A DNA stretch of 64,000 nucleotides from Prevotellaceae bacterium MN60 (GCA_900199555.1 FZQZ01000001.1:124001-188000); one strand, 5' to 3'; shown: positions 51,439 through 61,002, counted from the first letter of the stretch. Numbers and translations: made by a program. The notes: a model not told the origin generated them from the sequence alone.

Positions 51439-52356
51439 TTATTCAATCTTATTAATATCGTAAGGAGTTTCCTGATAAACGTAGTAGTTAATCCAGTTGC
51501 TATACAACAGATTAGCATGTGCGCGCCACGTTACCTTTGGACCCTGTTCGGGATCATCATTACGATAATAGTTGATAGGCATTTCTACATCATCACGGAC
51601 ATCTTTATCACGTCGATATTCACGATCAAGAGTATCGGGTGCATACTCCAGATGACCCGTAATGAAAAACTCTCTACCACCACGCGCCATAACCATGCTG
51701 ACACCACTCTCGGGTGACTCAGCAATCAATTGCAAATCAGGATGAGCCAAGATATCTTCACGATGCAGTTCTGTATGACGACTATGAGGCATCTCAAAGA
51801 CATCATCAAAACCACGGAAGATAGGCAGTTGCGGATTCAGTGTATACTGTGGGAAGATGCCAAACATCTTCTTCTCCAACGGATATTTGGGTATGCCATA
51901 ATGGAAATAGAGTCCTGCCTGCGCAGCCCAACATATATACAAGGTACTGGTTACATGAGTTCGAGCCCATGCAAATATATCTGTCACCTCATCCCAATAA
52001 CTGACCTTCTCATACGGCAACTGTTCTACTGGTGCACCAGTAACAATCATGCCATCGTATTTCTCATGACGCATCTCCTCAAAGTCGCGATAGAACATCA
52101 TCATGTGTTCGATAGGCGTATTCTTGGGCGTATGACTTTTTAATTTCATGAAACTCACCTCAATCTGCAATGGAGTATTCGACAACAGACGTATCAAATC
52201 TGTCTCTGTCGTAATCTTCAATGGCATGAGATTGAGAATAGCTATTTTCAAAGGGCGAATGTCCTGCATGTGAGCACGAGAGTCATCCATCACAAAGATA
52301 TTCTCATGCTTCAGCAGTTCAATAGCCGGTAATCTGTCTGGTAATCTTAATGGCAT
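51439..52356 (-). CDS. metA: homoserine O-acetyltransferase (MetA type)
   Basis: Activates homoserine for methionine synthesis. It has 305 residues with catalytic Cys142 (LYICWAAQAGLYFHYG), His and Glu in FITGHLEYAPD, and the PLRLPDRLPAIELL start. Residue 111 is Glu (VTGAPVEQLPYEKV); in this family Glu111 gives acetyl-CoA specificity, Gly111 gives succinyl-CoA. I therefore predict acetyltransferase activity although such genes are often labelled succinyltransferase. It lies 16 bases after the phosphatase gene in a tight minus-strand run. Confidence 0.93.
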   Translation of the reverse strand: MPLRLPDRLPAIELLKHENIFVMDDSRAHMQDIRPLKIAILNLMPLKITTETDLIRLLSNTPLQIEVSFMKLKSHTPKNTPIEHMMMFYRDFEEMRHEKYDGMIVTGAPVEQLPYEKVSYWDEVTDIFAWARTHVTSTLYICWAAQAGLYFHYGIPKYPLEKKMFGIFPQYTLNPQLPIFRGFDDVFEMPHSRHTELHREDILAHPDLQLIAESPESGVSMVMARGGREFFITGHLEYAPDTLDREYRRDKDVRDDVEMPINYYRNDDPEQGPKVTWRAHANLLYSNWINYYVYQETPYDINKIE

Positions 52357-52372
52357 TTTGCTTTCTTTTATT

Positions 52373-53122
52373 TTATTTTTCTATGCGAAGCACACATGCA
52401 GATACGTTGTCATAACCACCTGCATTGATAGCCTCCTCACAAAGATCATTGGCTGTAGCGCCATTCAACAATTGTTCCTTGATAATGTCATCGCTAACCA
52501 TATCATTCAAGCCATCGGAACAAAGTAGATAGGTATCACCTGCAAGAAAATCGTCTGTAATCTCCATGAAGTCAAAATAAGCAGTTTCTCCCCCAGCACC
52601 AATACAATTGGTAAGGATATTAGAATGCTTCTTCTCACCATTGACATTGTTCAGTGAGTGGTCTGTAGTAAGTTGTTCTAGTTCACCATTGCGAAGACGG
52701 TATAAGCGACTATCACCACAATTCATCCAGAAATAACGCTTGCCATAATATAGGAGTCCCACCAATGTGGTTCCCATCTGTAACATATCATGATTAGAGC
52801 GTCCTCTTCCATTTACCGTCTGGTGAATAGAGTTCAACCAGTCTCTCATCGTTTTTTCTATCTCATCTGATGACATGCCAAGAGGTAAATCACCAATGAA
52901 GAATTTTAGATTCGACATTACTAACTCACTAGCCACCTCACCAGCATTATGTCCGCCCATACCATCGGCCACGGCAACAATAAAGCGGTCAAGAATATCT
53001 GAAGTGATTGTTGTCTGATATATCTCGCTTCGTATGAAACGATCATAAGCCAACACCATATCTTCATTATTACTTCTGATACAGCCTATACGACTAGCAG
53101 CTGATAAATTAATCTTGCTCAT
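52373..53122 (-). CDS. PP2C-family Ser/Thr protein phosphatase
   Basis: A 249-residue soluble metal-dependent phosphatase. All catalytic motifs are intact: RSNNED (Asp21), VADGMGGH (Asp53), GTTLVGLLYY, NCGDSRLYR, LCSDGLNDMV and GGYDNVSACVL. It would reverse the marks set by the kinase encoded upstream in the same run. It starts 15 bases after the FHA gene and is followed by metA, so signalling and methionine genes share transcription. Confidence 0.94.
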   Translation of the reverse strand: MSKINLSAASRIGCIRSNNEDMVLAYDRFIRSEIYQTTITSDILDRFIVAVADGMGGHNAGEVASELVMSNLKFFIGDLPLGMSSDEIEKTMRDWLNSIHQTVNGRGRSNHDMLQMGTTLVGLLYYGKRYFWMNCGDSRLYRLRNGELEQLTTDHSLNNVNGEKKHSNILTNCIGAGGETAYFDFMEITDDFLAGDTYLLCSDGLNDMVSDDIIKEQLLNGATANDLCEEAINAGGYDNVSACVLRIEK

Positions 53123-53137
53123 TCAAACTTTTCTTCT

Positions 53138-53728
53138 TTAACTAATACTAACTTGTAAATTGATATTCGCCAATGTCACAATATCTCCTGACTTTAATGA
53201 CATAGGCACATCGGGCAACAAATCACGCTGATTGAGTTTTGTACCATTAGATGAGTGCTTATCAATAATGCACCATCCTGTATCTGGCTTATATATCAAC
53301 TGGGCGTGTGAGCCCGAAATATACATATTATCTACGAATAACTCTTTATATGGACCTTGTTTACGACCAATCACAGCCCCATTGACACCTACCATACGTA
53401 TATCTAATGTAGGATTATACAATGTCAACGATGGTATGCCGCTCATCACTGGCATATCATGACCTTCTGGTTGCTTCTGCGGATGTTCCAAATTCCTCAC
53501 AAGAGATTGAGCAAGGTCATTGGCTGTCATAGATATAGAAATGTGTTTAGAAGCCTGATGCTTTTGCTGCATTTCCTCAGCACTAATCATCAAACCTCCA
53601 CACTGTGTGCAGCGACGCCCCATTCCTACTCGGCCACAACTGCTACAGTATACCAATTTCTGTCCACACTGGTCGCAATAGTGTGAATCCTCTTCTATTT
53701 CTTCTCTGCAACTTGGACAAATAATCAT
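53138..53728 (-). CDS. zinc-ribbon / FHA domain adaptor
   Basis: A 196-residue protein. The N-terminal 50 residues hold four CxxC pairs (CPSC, CDQC, CSSC, CTQC), that is two zinc ribbons. A linker (EEMQQKHQASKHISISM) leads to an FHA domain at about 100-196 with VIGRKQGPYKELFV, ISGSHAQLIY and KHSSNGTKLN, the phospho-Thr pocket residues. Its start codon overlaps the stop of the AAA gene (4 bases). It is the natural reader of kinase marks in this cassette. Confidence 0.92.
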   Translation of the reverse strand: MIICPSCREEIEEDSHYCDQCGQKLVYCSSCGRVGMGRRCTQCGGLMISAEEMQQKHQASKHISISMTANDLAQSLVRNLEHPQKQPEGHDMPVMSGIPSLTLYNPTLDIRMVGVNGAVIGRKQGPYKELFVDNMYISGSHAQLIYKPDTGWCIIDKHSSNGTKLNQRDLLPDVPMSLKSGDIVTLANINLQVSIS

Positions 53729-56700
53729 AACGCTTCCTTAATATCTTCTGGCATAATCAACTGATAAGTCTCCTGCGTAATAGCATCCTGTGGCAGACTA
53801 CTTACCCTAACAGATAACTGTTGGATTGTAGCGTCAAGCATATTACGCATCTCACGAGCATTGCCAAACGACTCGTTCTTGCTGACAACCATTCGACAGA
53901 TGTGATCCATCAGCTTGAACTCAGCCTCAGGCGACAACTTATAGTTATCCTTGGCAGCCATCTTCTTGTAGATAGCCAACAACTCATCCTCGTTATAGTC
54001 ATCAATGTGCATCTTATGAGTGAAACGGCTGGCCAATCCTGGGTTGACAGCCAGGAAGGTCTCCATCTCATCCTTATAGCCCGCAGCAATAACCACAAAC
54101 TTGCCGCGATCATCCTCCATACGTTTCATCAGCGTATCGATGGCCTCCTTGCCATACTGATCGTTCTCCGATGACAACGTATATGCTTCATCTATAAATA
54201 GGATACCTCCCATCGCCTTATCACACATATTGTTGACGATTTTGGGAGTCTCTCCCATATATTTGCCCACTAGCGTAGCACGACTGGCCTCTATCACGCG
54301 ACTGGTAGGCAGAATTTCCATTGATTGTAATATCTCACCCATCTTACGGGCAACACTAGTCTTACCTGTTCCAGGATTACCTGTAAGAATGAAGTTCATA
54401 GACATCTGTTGTACCTTACCAGCACCCATAGCAGCACGCTGCTTCATGAACATGCTCTGTACAGCCAGACGACGTATCATATTCTTCACCGAGCGCATAC
54501 CGATAAACTCATCGAGCTCATTAAGAACCTCGTCGAGCGGACGTACCTTCTCGCTTTGCTCAACTTCCAAATCGGCAGATGTGATACGATACATATCCTC
54601 GTCTTTGAACTCGGGATTGTTCATCATTGTAACCAGACGCTGACTCTGCTTCTCCACGGCTTGGTCAAAGATGCGTCGTGCCTCACGGGCATTACCGAAG
54701 TTCTTATCACGGCGCAGATAGAGCTGTTCGAATTGACGATGAATAGCCCCTTTGGTTTCTTCATCCACCGTAAAGTTCTTGCCTGATGCGAGATTGATGA
54801 AGATTTCCGTCAACTCATCAGGTGTGTAGTCATCGAAATGAATCGTTTGAGTAAAGCGACTCTTCAAACCTGGGTTAGAGTCAATAAAGTCGTGCATATT
54901 ATCAGTATAGCCAGCAACTATACAGATAAACTTACCACGGTCGTCTTCCAAACGCTTCAATAAGGTATCTATAGCCTCAGCACCAAATGAATCCTGATCG
55001 TTCGACTTCAACGTATATGCCTCATCGATAAACAAGACACCACCCATAGCAGAATCTATCAGTTGGTTTGTCTTAATAGCTGTTTGTCCTGCAAAACCAG
55101 CCACCAGCTTACTGCGATCGGCTTCAACCAACTGACCACGAGAAAGAATACCTAATGTACGAAATACATCAGCCATAATACGTGCTACAGTAGTCTTACC
55201 CGTACCTGGATTACCTGTAAAGACATAGTGTTTGCCTTGGAAGGTGTTGGTCTCGCCACGACGTATCTGCAAATTGAGGAATGAAGCCAAATTGGATATT
55301 TCTTTCTTGACAGCAGCCAAGCCCACCATTCCGTTAAGTTTCTCCAGACACTGGGTGTAATCCACCACTTTCGGAGCATCATAAGGAATATCTGCCGCAT
55401 CGATACTCATCAACTGCTCATCAGAGAGTGTTGAGATATCAACCTTTTGCAGGCGTTCAGCTTGTTTTGCGCATATCTTATCAAACAACTGGCGCATGGT
55501 ACGACCATTAGCAAAGTCTTTATCACGCGAGTTGTACAATTCGGTTATCATCTTTTGTGTCAGTTCCTGAGCCTCTGGCGTGAACTGATACTTCTTCTCT
55601 TGGGCAAATACCAGCATAATCTGGAAGAGCTGATCAGGTGTATAGTCATCGATATTCAGAAAATAGCTAAAACGACTGCGCACACCCGGATTGATACGGA
55701 ATAGATTCTCCATCTCCGTACGATAACCAGCAGCGATAACCACGAATTTTCCACGGTCATCTTCCATACGCTTCATCAATTGCTCCAGTGCCTGTGTACC
55801 CTGTTGGTCTTTTTCGCCACCACTACTCAGCGGAGCAAGGGTATAGGCCTCATCAACAAACAAGATACCACCCATGGCTTTATCGCACAGGCGATCTACC
55901 ACCTTCGGAGTCTCACCCTGATAGGGACTAACCATCTTAGAACGGTCTACCTCTACAACATGTCCACTATCCAGATATCCTATTGATTCCAGGATTTCTC
56001 CCAACTTACGGGCAATAGTAGTCTTACCCGTACCAGGATTACCTGTTAATACGATATGGATGCCCACCTTTTCCTGCTCGCCCAATCCTCGCTGAGCACG
56101 CTGGATATTATTATGTACGGTGAGGGCTATCTCTCTAACAGCCTCCTTCACCTCATCCATACCGATATAGTGGTCGAGGTCGCTAAGAATCTCTTCCAAA
56201 GAGCGTTCCTCAGGCACATAGCCACGGATATCCTGTTCTTCCACCATCACGGCAGCACCACCACGACTGATAAACGACGTGAAGATATCTTCGGCAGTCT
56301 TGATTGCCACATGAGCATATCCAAACGTATCGTCCTTTATCTTTAATTGATATTGGAAGAATCGTAGCAGTTTCTGCTCTGCCTCAGGCGAGAAGTTGGC
56401 GATACCATATTTTTGGTTCAATTCCTGCTTACAGATATCGCACAATTCCTGATAGCCAGGTGTTGGCAAACGGAAAGAGTATTTAAAGCGATTCTGTGCA
56501 GCAGGGTTAGCAGCCAAGAAGTCATCCAATCCTTTAGGCAGACCCGCCATCACAACAATCGGGTCCTCATTCCATTTATCCATCTCGACAAACAACTTGT
56601 CCAGCGGATTGACCTGATTAGAATAACGGTCTGGCAACAACTTCTGTACATTATCGAAGAAGAGGATGCCACCCTTTGCCTTTGCGACATTATCATCCCA

Positions 56701-57042
56701 CTTATCCACAAAGCGCTGATAGTCGACGGCATCGACCATCGTTAGTTGTGGTTTATCTATGATTCTATGCTGATAAAAATAGTCTCGTATGATTTCTGCC
56801 AAAGCAGTCTTACCCGTACCTGTTTCACCAATAATGATGGTATTCACGCTCAGGCGTACTTTCACTACATCCTTGCGTGAATTCAGATAGGTATAGGTAT
56901 CGACCACCGTCTTCAGTTGCTGCTTCACATCATCAAGCCCGACCATGCGGTCGAGGACATTCTGCGATACCAGCGGCTGGCCACACCAGCGACAGAACTT
57001 GGCTATCGAGCGATTTTCTTTATGACAATGCTCACAAATCAT
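53725..57042 (-). CDS. giant AAA+ protein with four CbxX/CfqX-type modules
   Basis: A 1105-residue ATPase. An N-terminal zinc ribbon (CEHC...CRWC, residues 3-20) is followed by four AAA modules with Walker A motifs at 72-79 (GETGTGKT), 334-341, 610-617 and 888-895 (each GNPGTGKT). Modules 2-4 have Walker B FVDEAYTL or FIDEAYTL; module 1 has FFDN (Asp130-Asn131), lacking the catalytic Glu. The CbxX/CfqX type occurs in Rubisco activases and in EccA of type VII secretion, where it remodels or releases partner proteins. The substrate here is unknown. It lies 2 bases after the kinase gene. Confidence 0.92.
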   Translation of the reverse strand: MICEHCHKENRSIAKFCRWCGQPLVSQNVLDRMVGLDDVKQQLKTVVDTYTYLNSRKDVVKVRLSVNTIIIGETGTGKTALAEIIRDYFYQHRIIDKPQLTMVDAVDYQRFVDKWDDNVAKAKGGILFFDNVQKLLPDRYSNQVNPLDKLFVEMDKWNEDPIVVMAGLPKGLDDFLAANPAAQNRFKYSFRLPTPGYQELCDICKQELNQKYGIANFSPEAEQKLLRFFQYQLKIKDDTFGYAHVAIKTAEDIFTSFISRGGAAVMVEEQDIRGYVPEERSLEEILSDLDHYIGMDEVKEAVREIALTVHNNIQRAQRGLGEQEKVGIHIVLTGNPGTGKTTIARKLGEILESIGYLDSGHVVEVDRSKMVSPYQGETPKVVDRLCDKAMGGILFVDEAYTLAPLSSGGEKDQQGTQALEQLMKRMEDDRGKFVVIAAGYRTEMENLFRINPGVRSRFSYFLNIDDYTPDQLFQIMLVFAQEKKYQFTPEAQELTQKMITELYNSRDKDFANGRTMRQLFDKICAKQAERLQKVDISTLSDEQLMSIDAADIPYDAPKVVDYTQCLEKLNGMVGLAAVKKEISNLASFLNLQIRRGETNTFQGKHYVFTGNPGTGKTTVARIMADVFRTLGILSRGQLVEADRSKLVAGFAGQTAIKTNQLIDSAMGGVLFIDEAYTLKSNDQDSFGAEAIDTLLKRLEDDRGKFICIVAGYTDNMHDFIDSNPGLKSRFTQTIHFDDYTPDELTEIFINLASGKNFTVDEETKGAIHRQFEQLYLRRDKNFGNAREARRIFDQAVEKQSQRLVTMMNNPEFKDEDMYRITSADLEVEQSEKVRPLDEVLNELDEFIGMRSVKNMIRRLAVQSMFMKQRAAMGAGKVQQMSMNFILTGNPGTGKTSVARKMGEILQSMEILPTSRVIEASRATLVGKYMGETPKIVNNMCDKAMGGILFIDEAYTLSSENDQYGKEAIDTLMKRMEDDRGKFVVIAAGYKDEMETFLAVNPGLASRFTHKMHIDDYNEDELLAIYKKMAAKDNYKLSPEAEFKLMDHICRMVVSKNESFGNAREMRNMLDATIQQLSVRVSSLPQDAITQETYQLIMPEDIKEAL

Positions 57043-57044
57043 CT

Positions 57045-60017
57045 TTAATCAACGTCGTTTTGAATATTGTTAACTACATTTTTAGGAGTAAGATCCAGTC
57101 TGTTTAATTCTGGAATCTTATAATTCATTATCTTGGGATTGAAGAGTATCATCTCTACTAGTAGCAGAGCAACCATCAATGTCCATACAATATAATGAAG
57201 TACCGATTCGCCACTGATAGAACGCACCTGATTGGTCACGTCGTCAAGCATGGCAAACTTGGAGCCCTTAAACCTAAACGATTTTTGTTTGAAGGTATAG
57301 ATTAGTGGCTCCATCAAACTCGTCTTTATATCATCCTCCATCACCTGATTAATCAGCTGATTATCTGTTTTGGTATCTCTACGATAGTCTGTAAAATGAC
57401 AGAATAGTATATAAATGATGGTCAATACGAGTATCGTTGGAACAAACAGTGTCGGATGCGAATTGTTTATGTATCTCAACAGCATCACTGGTATGAAGGA
57501 TGTCAAAAAGCCAAGAAATCCCCAGAAGGCACTTAGCACAACTCCATAGCCTCTGAAGAAGGCTCTACATCCCACGATAATAGCTGTCACGCCACCTACT
57601 GGGAACAAGATGGTGGTAGTGGTACGTGTCATCACCTCGTCACGATTGCCTATTCCCAAGATGACCAAGAGTAATATCCAAAGGGCACAGAGTCCGTAGA
57701 ATATCATACGCCAACGACGTTCTTTGCCCATGGCCTGTGTATATTCTTTCTTCACACTCTTATACTTTCGTGCCATTTCTTCCTTCGCACTCGTCAGTCG
57801 CTTATAATACATCTGACTTTGGTCTACCTCACCCAGATTATACACCCACTCTTCCAGTCGGCGCTCATAGCTATAAGGCTCTTCAAAAGTCTTGTTTGGG
57901 TCTTCATGGAAGAATACAGACATCCATTGTCTTAATGCACCACGTCTAATAGCAGCCAACAATAATGGACGTTGTGCCACCTTGTCGAATTTTGTGCCAT
58001 CAGTCAGTTCGGTTCCATCATCCAGAATATAAGTTGGAATGGCTCCAAGAATACGACAGAAGCGATAGGCAGCTGTACGCAAGTCGTATGCTCCCAAGCG
58101 CTCTTTATTCTCTTCACTCTTCAGGTCGAAGCATGCTTTTGCCTGTGCCAACTGCTCAAACCATCCATGCAACTGGGCGAAATAGCAGAAGCGACCTTCG
58201 GGGTCAGCAAACTCAGCTATCTGCTCTTCAAACTCTGCTGGTGTCAACGACTGCCAATTTCGCAACTCTTCACGCAGTATCTCACCCACCTTATAGGGAT
58301 TGTCGGCATCACGCAAATCGTATGCAGCTTCACGATCGAGGTTATACAACACCTTATATCCTAAAGCACGAGTAGAAGGTTTACCTTCCGTCATGATACG
58401 CAGTGCTTCACAAGCCATCATGTCCTCATGACTATACATCCAAGAGAGCAGTCGTCCATCACTCAGACTGAGCCATTCGTCTTCCGAACAATCCTCATAT
58501 CCAAACGAGTGTACGATATCCTGCACATTGCCTGAAGGATATCTTACTAAGAACGGAATCTCTGGGTCTATCTCATAGGCCAGTCGCAGGATAGCCACAC
58601 GCAAAGAGATTTCACTATCCTCAGCAAAATAGCCACGCAAGCGCTTCATATCCGCCTTGGTATGCGACTCTACATATAAGAACAGATTATCGTTAGGATT
58701 CTTCAGTGCCAGAGCATATTCATCCATATAACTCAACACTGAGATAGCTACGCTATGGATATCCTCACACTGGTTACCACGCAGGTCGGTATAAGGATAA
58801 GAAGGCTCCATCACATAGACAGAAGCCATAAATCCTGCTCTTTGGTCAGCAGGATAACGATTGACGATGATATCCTTTACGGCAGAACTCAGTTTCACGT
58901 TACCGCACTGTTCCAACCATCCAGGAATACGTCCATTATATAGATAGCTGATAGCCAGGCGCTCATTGTCCATCAATAGTGGAATCAACTCATGCACATT
59001 ATCGGCTACCAGGTTGCGCTCTGGGTCAACGATAAAGCTACGATATTTCAGCAGTGGAGAAGTGATATCCACATTCACATCCTCTCCCAAGAACCAGCGC
59101 TCTACCTCATCATATCCCCAACGTGTTTGTGGGTTTACACAGGTCAAACCCTGCACAATCATCTTGACGCGCTCAGGCAATTCGTTGATGCGAGGCAGAC
59201 GACCTTCATTCTTCTTGCGCATGATGACGCGCTCATTCTGACTCAGCGGATTCTCTCCCAGCCAGAGTGTCATCAGCGTGATACCCAACGAATAGAAGTC
59301 GGCAGCAGGAGTGATTTCCACCTCACCATCAATCACGTCGTTATACATCTCAGGAGCAGCATATACCGGAGTACGAGCCTGCGTTGTGCGATGCATTCGT
59401 CTGTCGTCCTCCATGATGCTTGAGATACCAAAGTCGCCCAATACTATTTCCTTGTGATTGGTATCACGGAAGAAATAGTTGCCGGGCTTGATATCCTTAT
59501 GGATGATATTATTGTTGTGACAGTAAGCCAACGCTGCTGCTGCCTGAAGGGCGATACGGCGGAACTGGTTATAGTCTCCATTGAGGTCGTATTCACCTAG
59601 CGTACCACCACGGAGATACTCCATCAGCTCATAGTCGCGGTTCTTTCCGTCAACATAGGTCTTTCCGAAGTCTGTTATCTTGACGATCATCTCCATGTTG
59701 AAATTCTGGATGATGCGCATCAAGTCTTTCTTAATGGTAAAGTTGGGATAGTACACCTTCAGCACTCGCATGCCTTCGTCACCCTCCACGAGGAACACCT
59801 GTGCCTCGCCAGAGTTATCACTCAAGCATTTGATGCCTTTATACACTCGACCTTTAAGCACGAAATCGTCCGAACGGTCACTATCGTCACCACTCGGTAT
59901 TTTCTTGTCGGGTCTAATTGTAATATCAGATGCAGCAGACTGTGCAGACATAGGTGCACTTACTCTGATGGTAGCATCTGGATTTACGGGGGCAGACTGT
60001 TGATTGGTCACATCCAT
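57045..60017 (-). CDS. membrane-anchored Ser/Thr protein kinase
   Basis: A 990-residue kinase. Residues 1-50 are a disordered tail with two TIR motifs (Thr16 in DATIRV, Thr33 in DITIRP). The kinase domain (about 53-312) has the nucleotide loop NSGEAQVFLVEG, Lys87 (MRVLKVYY), HKD175IKPGN with Lys in place of the usual Arg, DFG 195-197 and APE 221-223. Residues 320-760 are a long helical region without a family I know. Five or six membrane helices follow from about 768, the last near 937-960, and a short tail ends the protein. It starts 2 bases after the zinc-ribbon gene. All catalytic residues are present, so it should be active. Confidence 0.92.
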   Translation of the reverse strand: MDVTNQQSAPVNPDATIRVSAPMSAQSAASDITIRPDKKIPSGDDSDRSDDFVLKGRVYKGIKCLSDNSGEAQVFLVEGDEGMRVLKVYYPNFTIKKDLMRIIQNFNMEMIVKITDFGKTYVDGKNRDYELMEYLRGGTLGEYDLNGDYNQFRRIALQAAAALAYCHNNNIIHKDIKPGNYFFRDTNHKEIVLGDFGISSIMEDDRRMHRTTQARTPVYAAPEMYNDVIDGEVEITPAADFYSLGITLMTLWLGENPLSQNERVIMRKKNEGRLPRINELPERVKMIVQGLTCVNPQTRWGYDEVERWFLGEDVNVDITSPLLKYRSFIVDPERNLVADNVHELIPLLMDNERLAISYLYNGRIPGWLEQCGNVKLSSAVKDIIVNRYPADQRAGFMASVYVMEPSYPYTDLRGNQCEDIHSVAISVLSYMDEYALALKNPNDNLFLYVESHTKADMKRLRGYFAEDSEISLRVAILRLAYEIDPEIPFLVRYPSGNVQDIVHSFGYEDCSEDEWLSLSDGRLLSWMYSHEDMMACEALRIMTEGKPSTRALGYKVLYNLDREAAYDLRDADNPYKVGEILREELRNWQSLTPAEFEEQIAEFADPEGRFCYFAQLHGWFEQLAQAKACFDLKSEENKERLGAYDLRTAAYRFCRILGAIPTYILDDGTELTDGTKFDKVAQRPLLLAAIRRGALRQWMSVFFHEDPNKTFEEPYSYERRLEEWVYNLGEVDQSQMYYKRLTSAKEEMARKYKSVKKEYTQAMGKERRWRMIFYGLCALWILLLVILGIGNRDEVMTRTTTTILFPVGGVTAIIVGCRAFFRGYGVVLSAFWGFLGFLTSFIPVMLLRYINNSHPTLFVPTILVLTIIYILFCHFTDYRRDTKTDNQLINQVMEDDIKTSLMEPLIYTFKQKSFRFKGSKFAMLDDVTNQVRSISGESVLHYIVWTLMVALLLVEMILFNPKIMNYKIPELNRLDLTPKNVVNNIQNDVD

Positions 60018-60019
60018 GC

Positions 60020-60976
60020 TTACTTATCGTCTTTAATTTCTTCAGAATTGTTTCTACCTAAGATTACCCATTTTCCTCCCAAATGTGGTTTAGCACATCC
60101 ACAAGGGCTGCTATGCATGGCATGCTTGTAGTTGCACACCCAAGCCAACCGCACACCAGCGGGCTTACTAGCCATTGCGAAATTACGAGCCTGAACGGGT
60201 GAAGTGGTTGGTGGTACTGCCAACTTATCGAGTATTGTTGACAGCATCTTAATCTTCACAGCCTTCTGGTCTTCCAACTGTTCACGTGTCATGCGCTTCG
60301 ACTCCACCTTGGGAATCTCCGGAAACTCCACGCCTTCATCTTTTGCCAACAAGGTCAGTACTCGCTCACGCAACTTTGCATTTTCCTCATCACGAATAAT
60401 ATCGCGCTCTGTATTATAGGGCAGTGCATTCTCCAGACTAGAATAGTCTCTTACGATTTCCAGCAACTGCTGATAGTCGGGATTCATGTGCAACTGCTTT
60501 ACTAGCTGTTTAGCCTCCTTCGTCAGTGCTGTACCACACTTCTTGCAGAAGGCGAAGTCGTTCAACGTATGACAGGTGGGGCATACCATACCACCACGAG
60601 GACTACCACATTCTGGACAATAAGCCTCATTACCCTCCAAGTGGGCACCGCAATAAGAACATACATCCTTACGGATATAATGATGACAAACCTCACAGAA
60701 GTCTGCATCTGGGTCTATCTCTGCACCACAATGCGGACAATTGGCTTTACTGATAGGCTGACCACACTGAGCGCAGAACATAGCCTCGGACTCATTGATC
60801 GCACCACAATAAGGACAAGCCTTTCCAGCTGCCTGCCTCTGCTGCATTTGCTCTAACGATTGATGTGACACAACAGGTTGCTGTGGCTCTTGCGAAACGG
60901 CCGACCTATTCAACACTTGTTGAGGGCGGATAGTAGTTTGCATATTTCCAGATATTGGGTTATTATCGTCAAACAT
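60020..60976 (-). CDS. four-zinc-ribbon protein heading the kinase cassette
   Basis: A 318-residue protein. Its N-terminal tail contains a TIR motif (MQTTIRPQQ, Thr15) like those of the kinase. Eight CxxC pairs follow between residues 54 and 150 (CPYC, CAQC, CPHC, CEVC, CSYC, CPEC, CPTC, CKKC), that is four zinc ribbons. The C-terminal half is helical and charged, and ends with a small Cys/His cluster (CNYKHAMHSSPCGC). No enzyme motif is seen; a scaffold or nucleic-acid-binding role is likely. It is the first gene of the cassette and has its own promoter. Confidence 0.85.
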   Translation of the reverse strand: MFDDNNPISGNMQTTIRPQQVLNRSAVSQEPQQPVVSHQSLEQMQQRQAAGKACPYCGAINESEAMFCAQCGQPISKANCPHCGAEIDPDADFCEVCHHYIRKDVCSYCGAHLEGNEAYCPECGSPRGGMVCPTCHTLNDFAFCKKCGTALTKEAKQLVKQLHMNPDYQQLLEIVRDYSSLENALPYNTERDIIRDEENAKLRERVLTLLAKDEGVEFPEIPKVESKRMTREQLEDQKAVKIKMLSTILDKLAVPPTTSPVQARNFAMASKPAGVRLAWVCNYKHAMHSSPCGCAKPHLGGKWVILGRNNSEEIKDDK

Positions 60977-61002
60977 TATCTTGTAGTTAAAATTGTCAGA
61001 TG

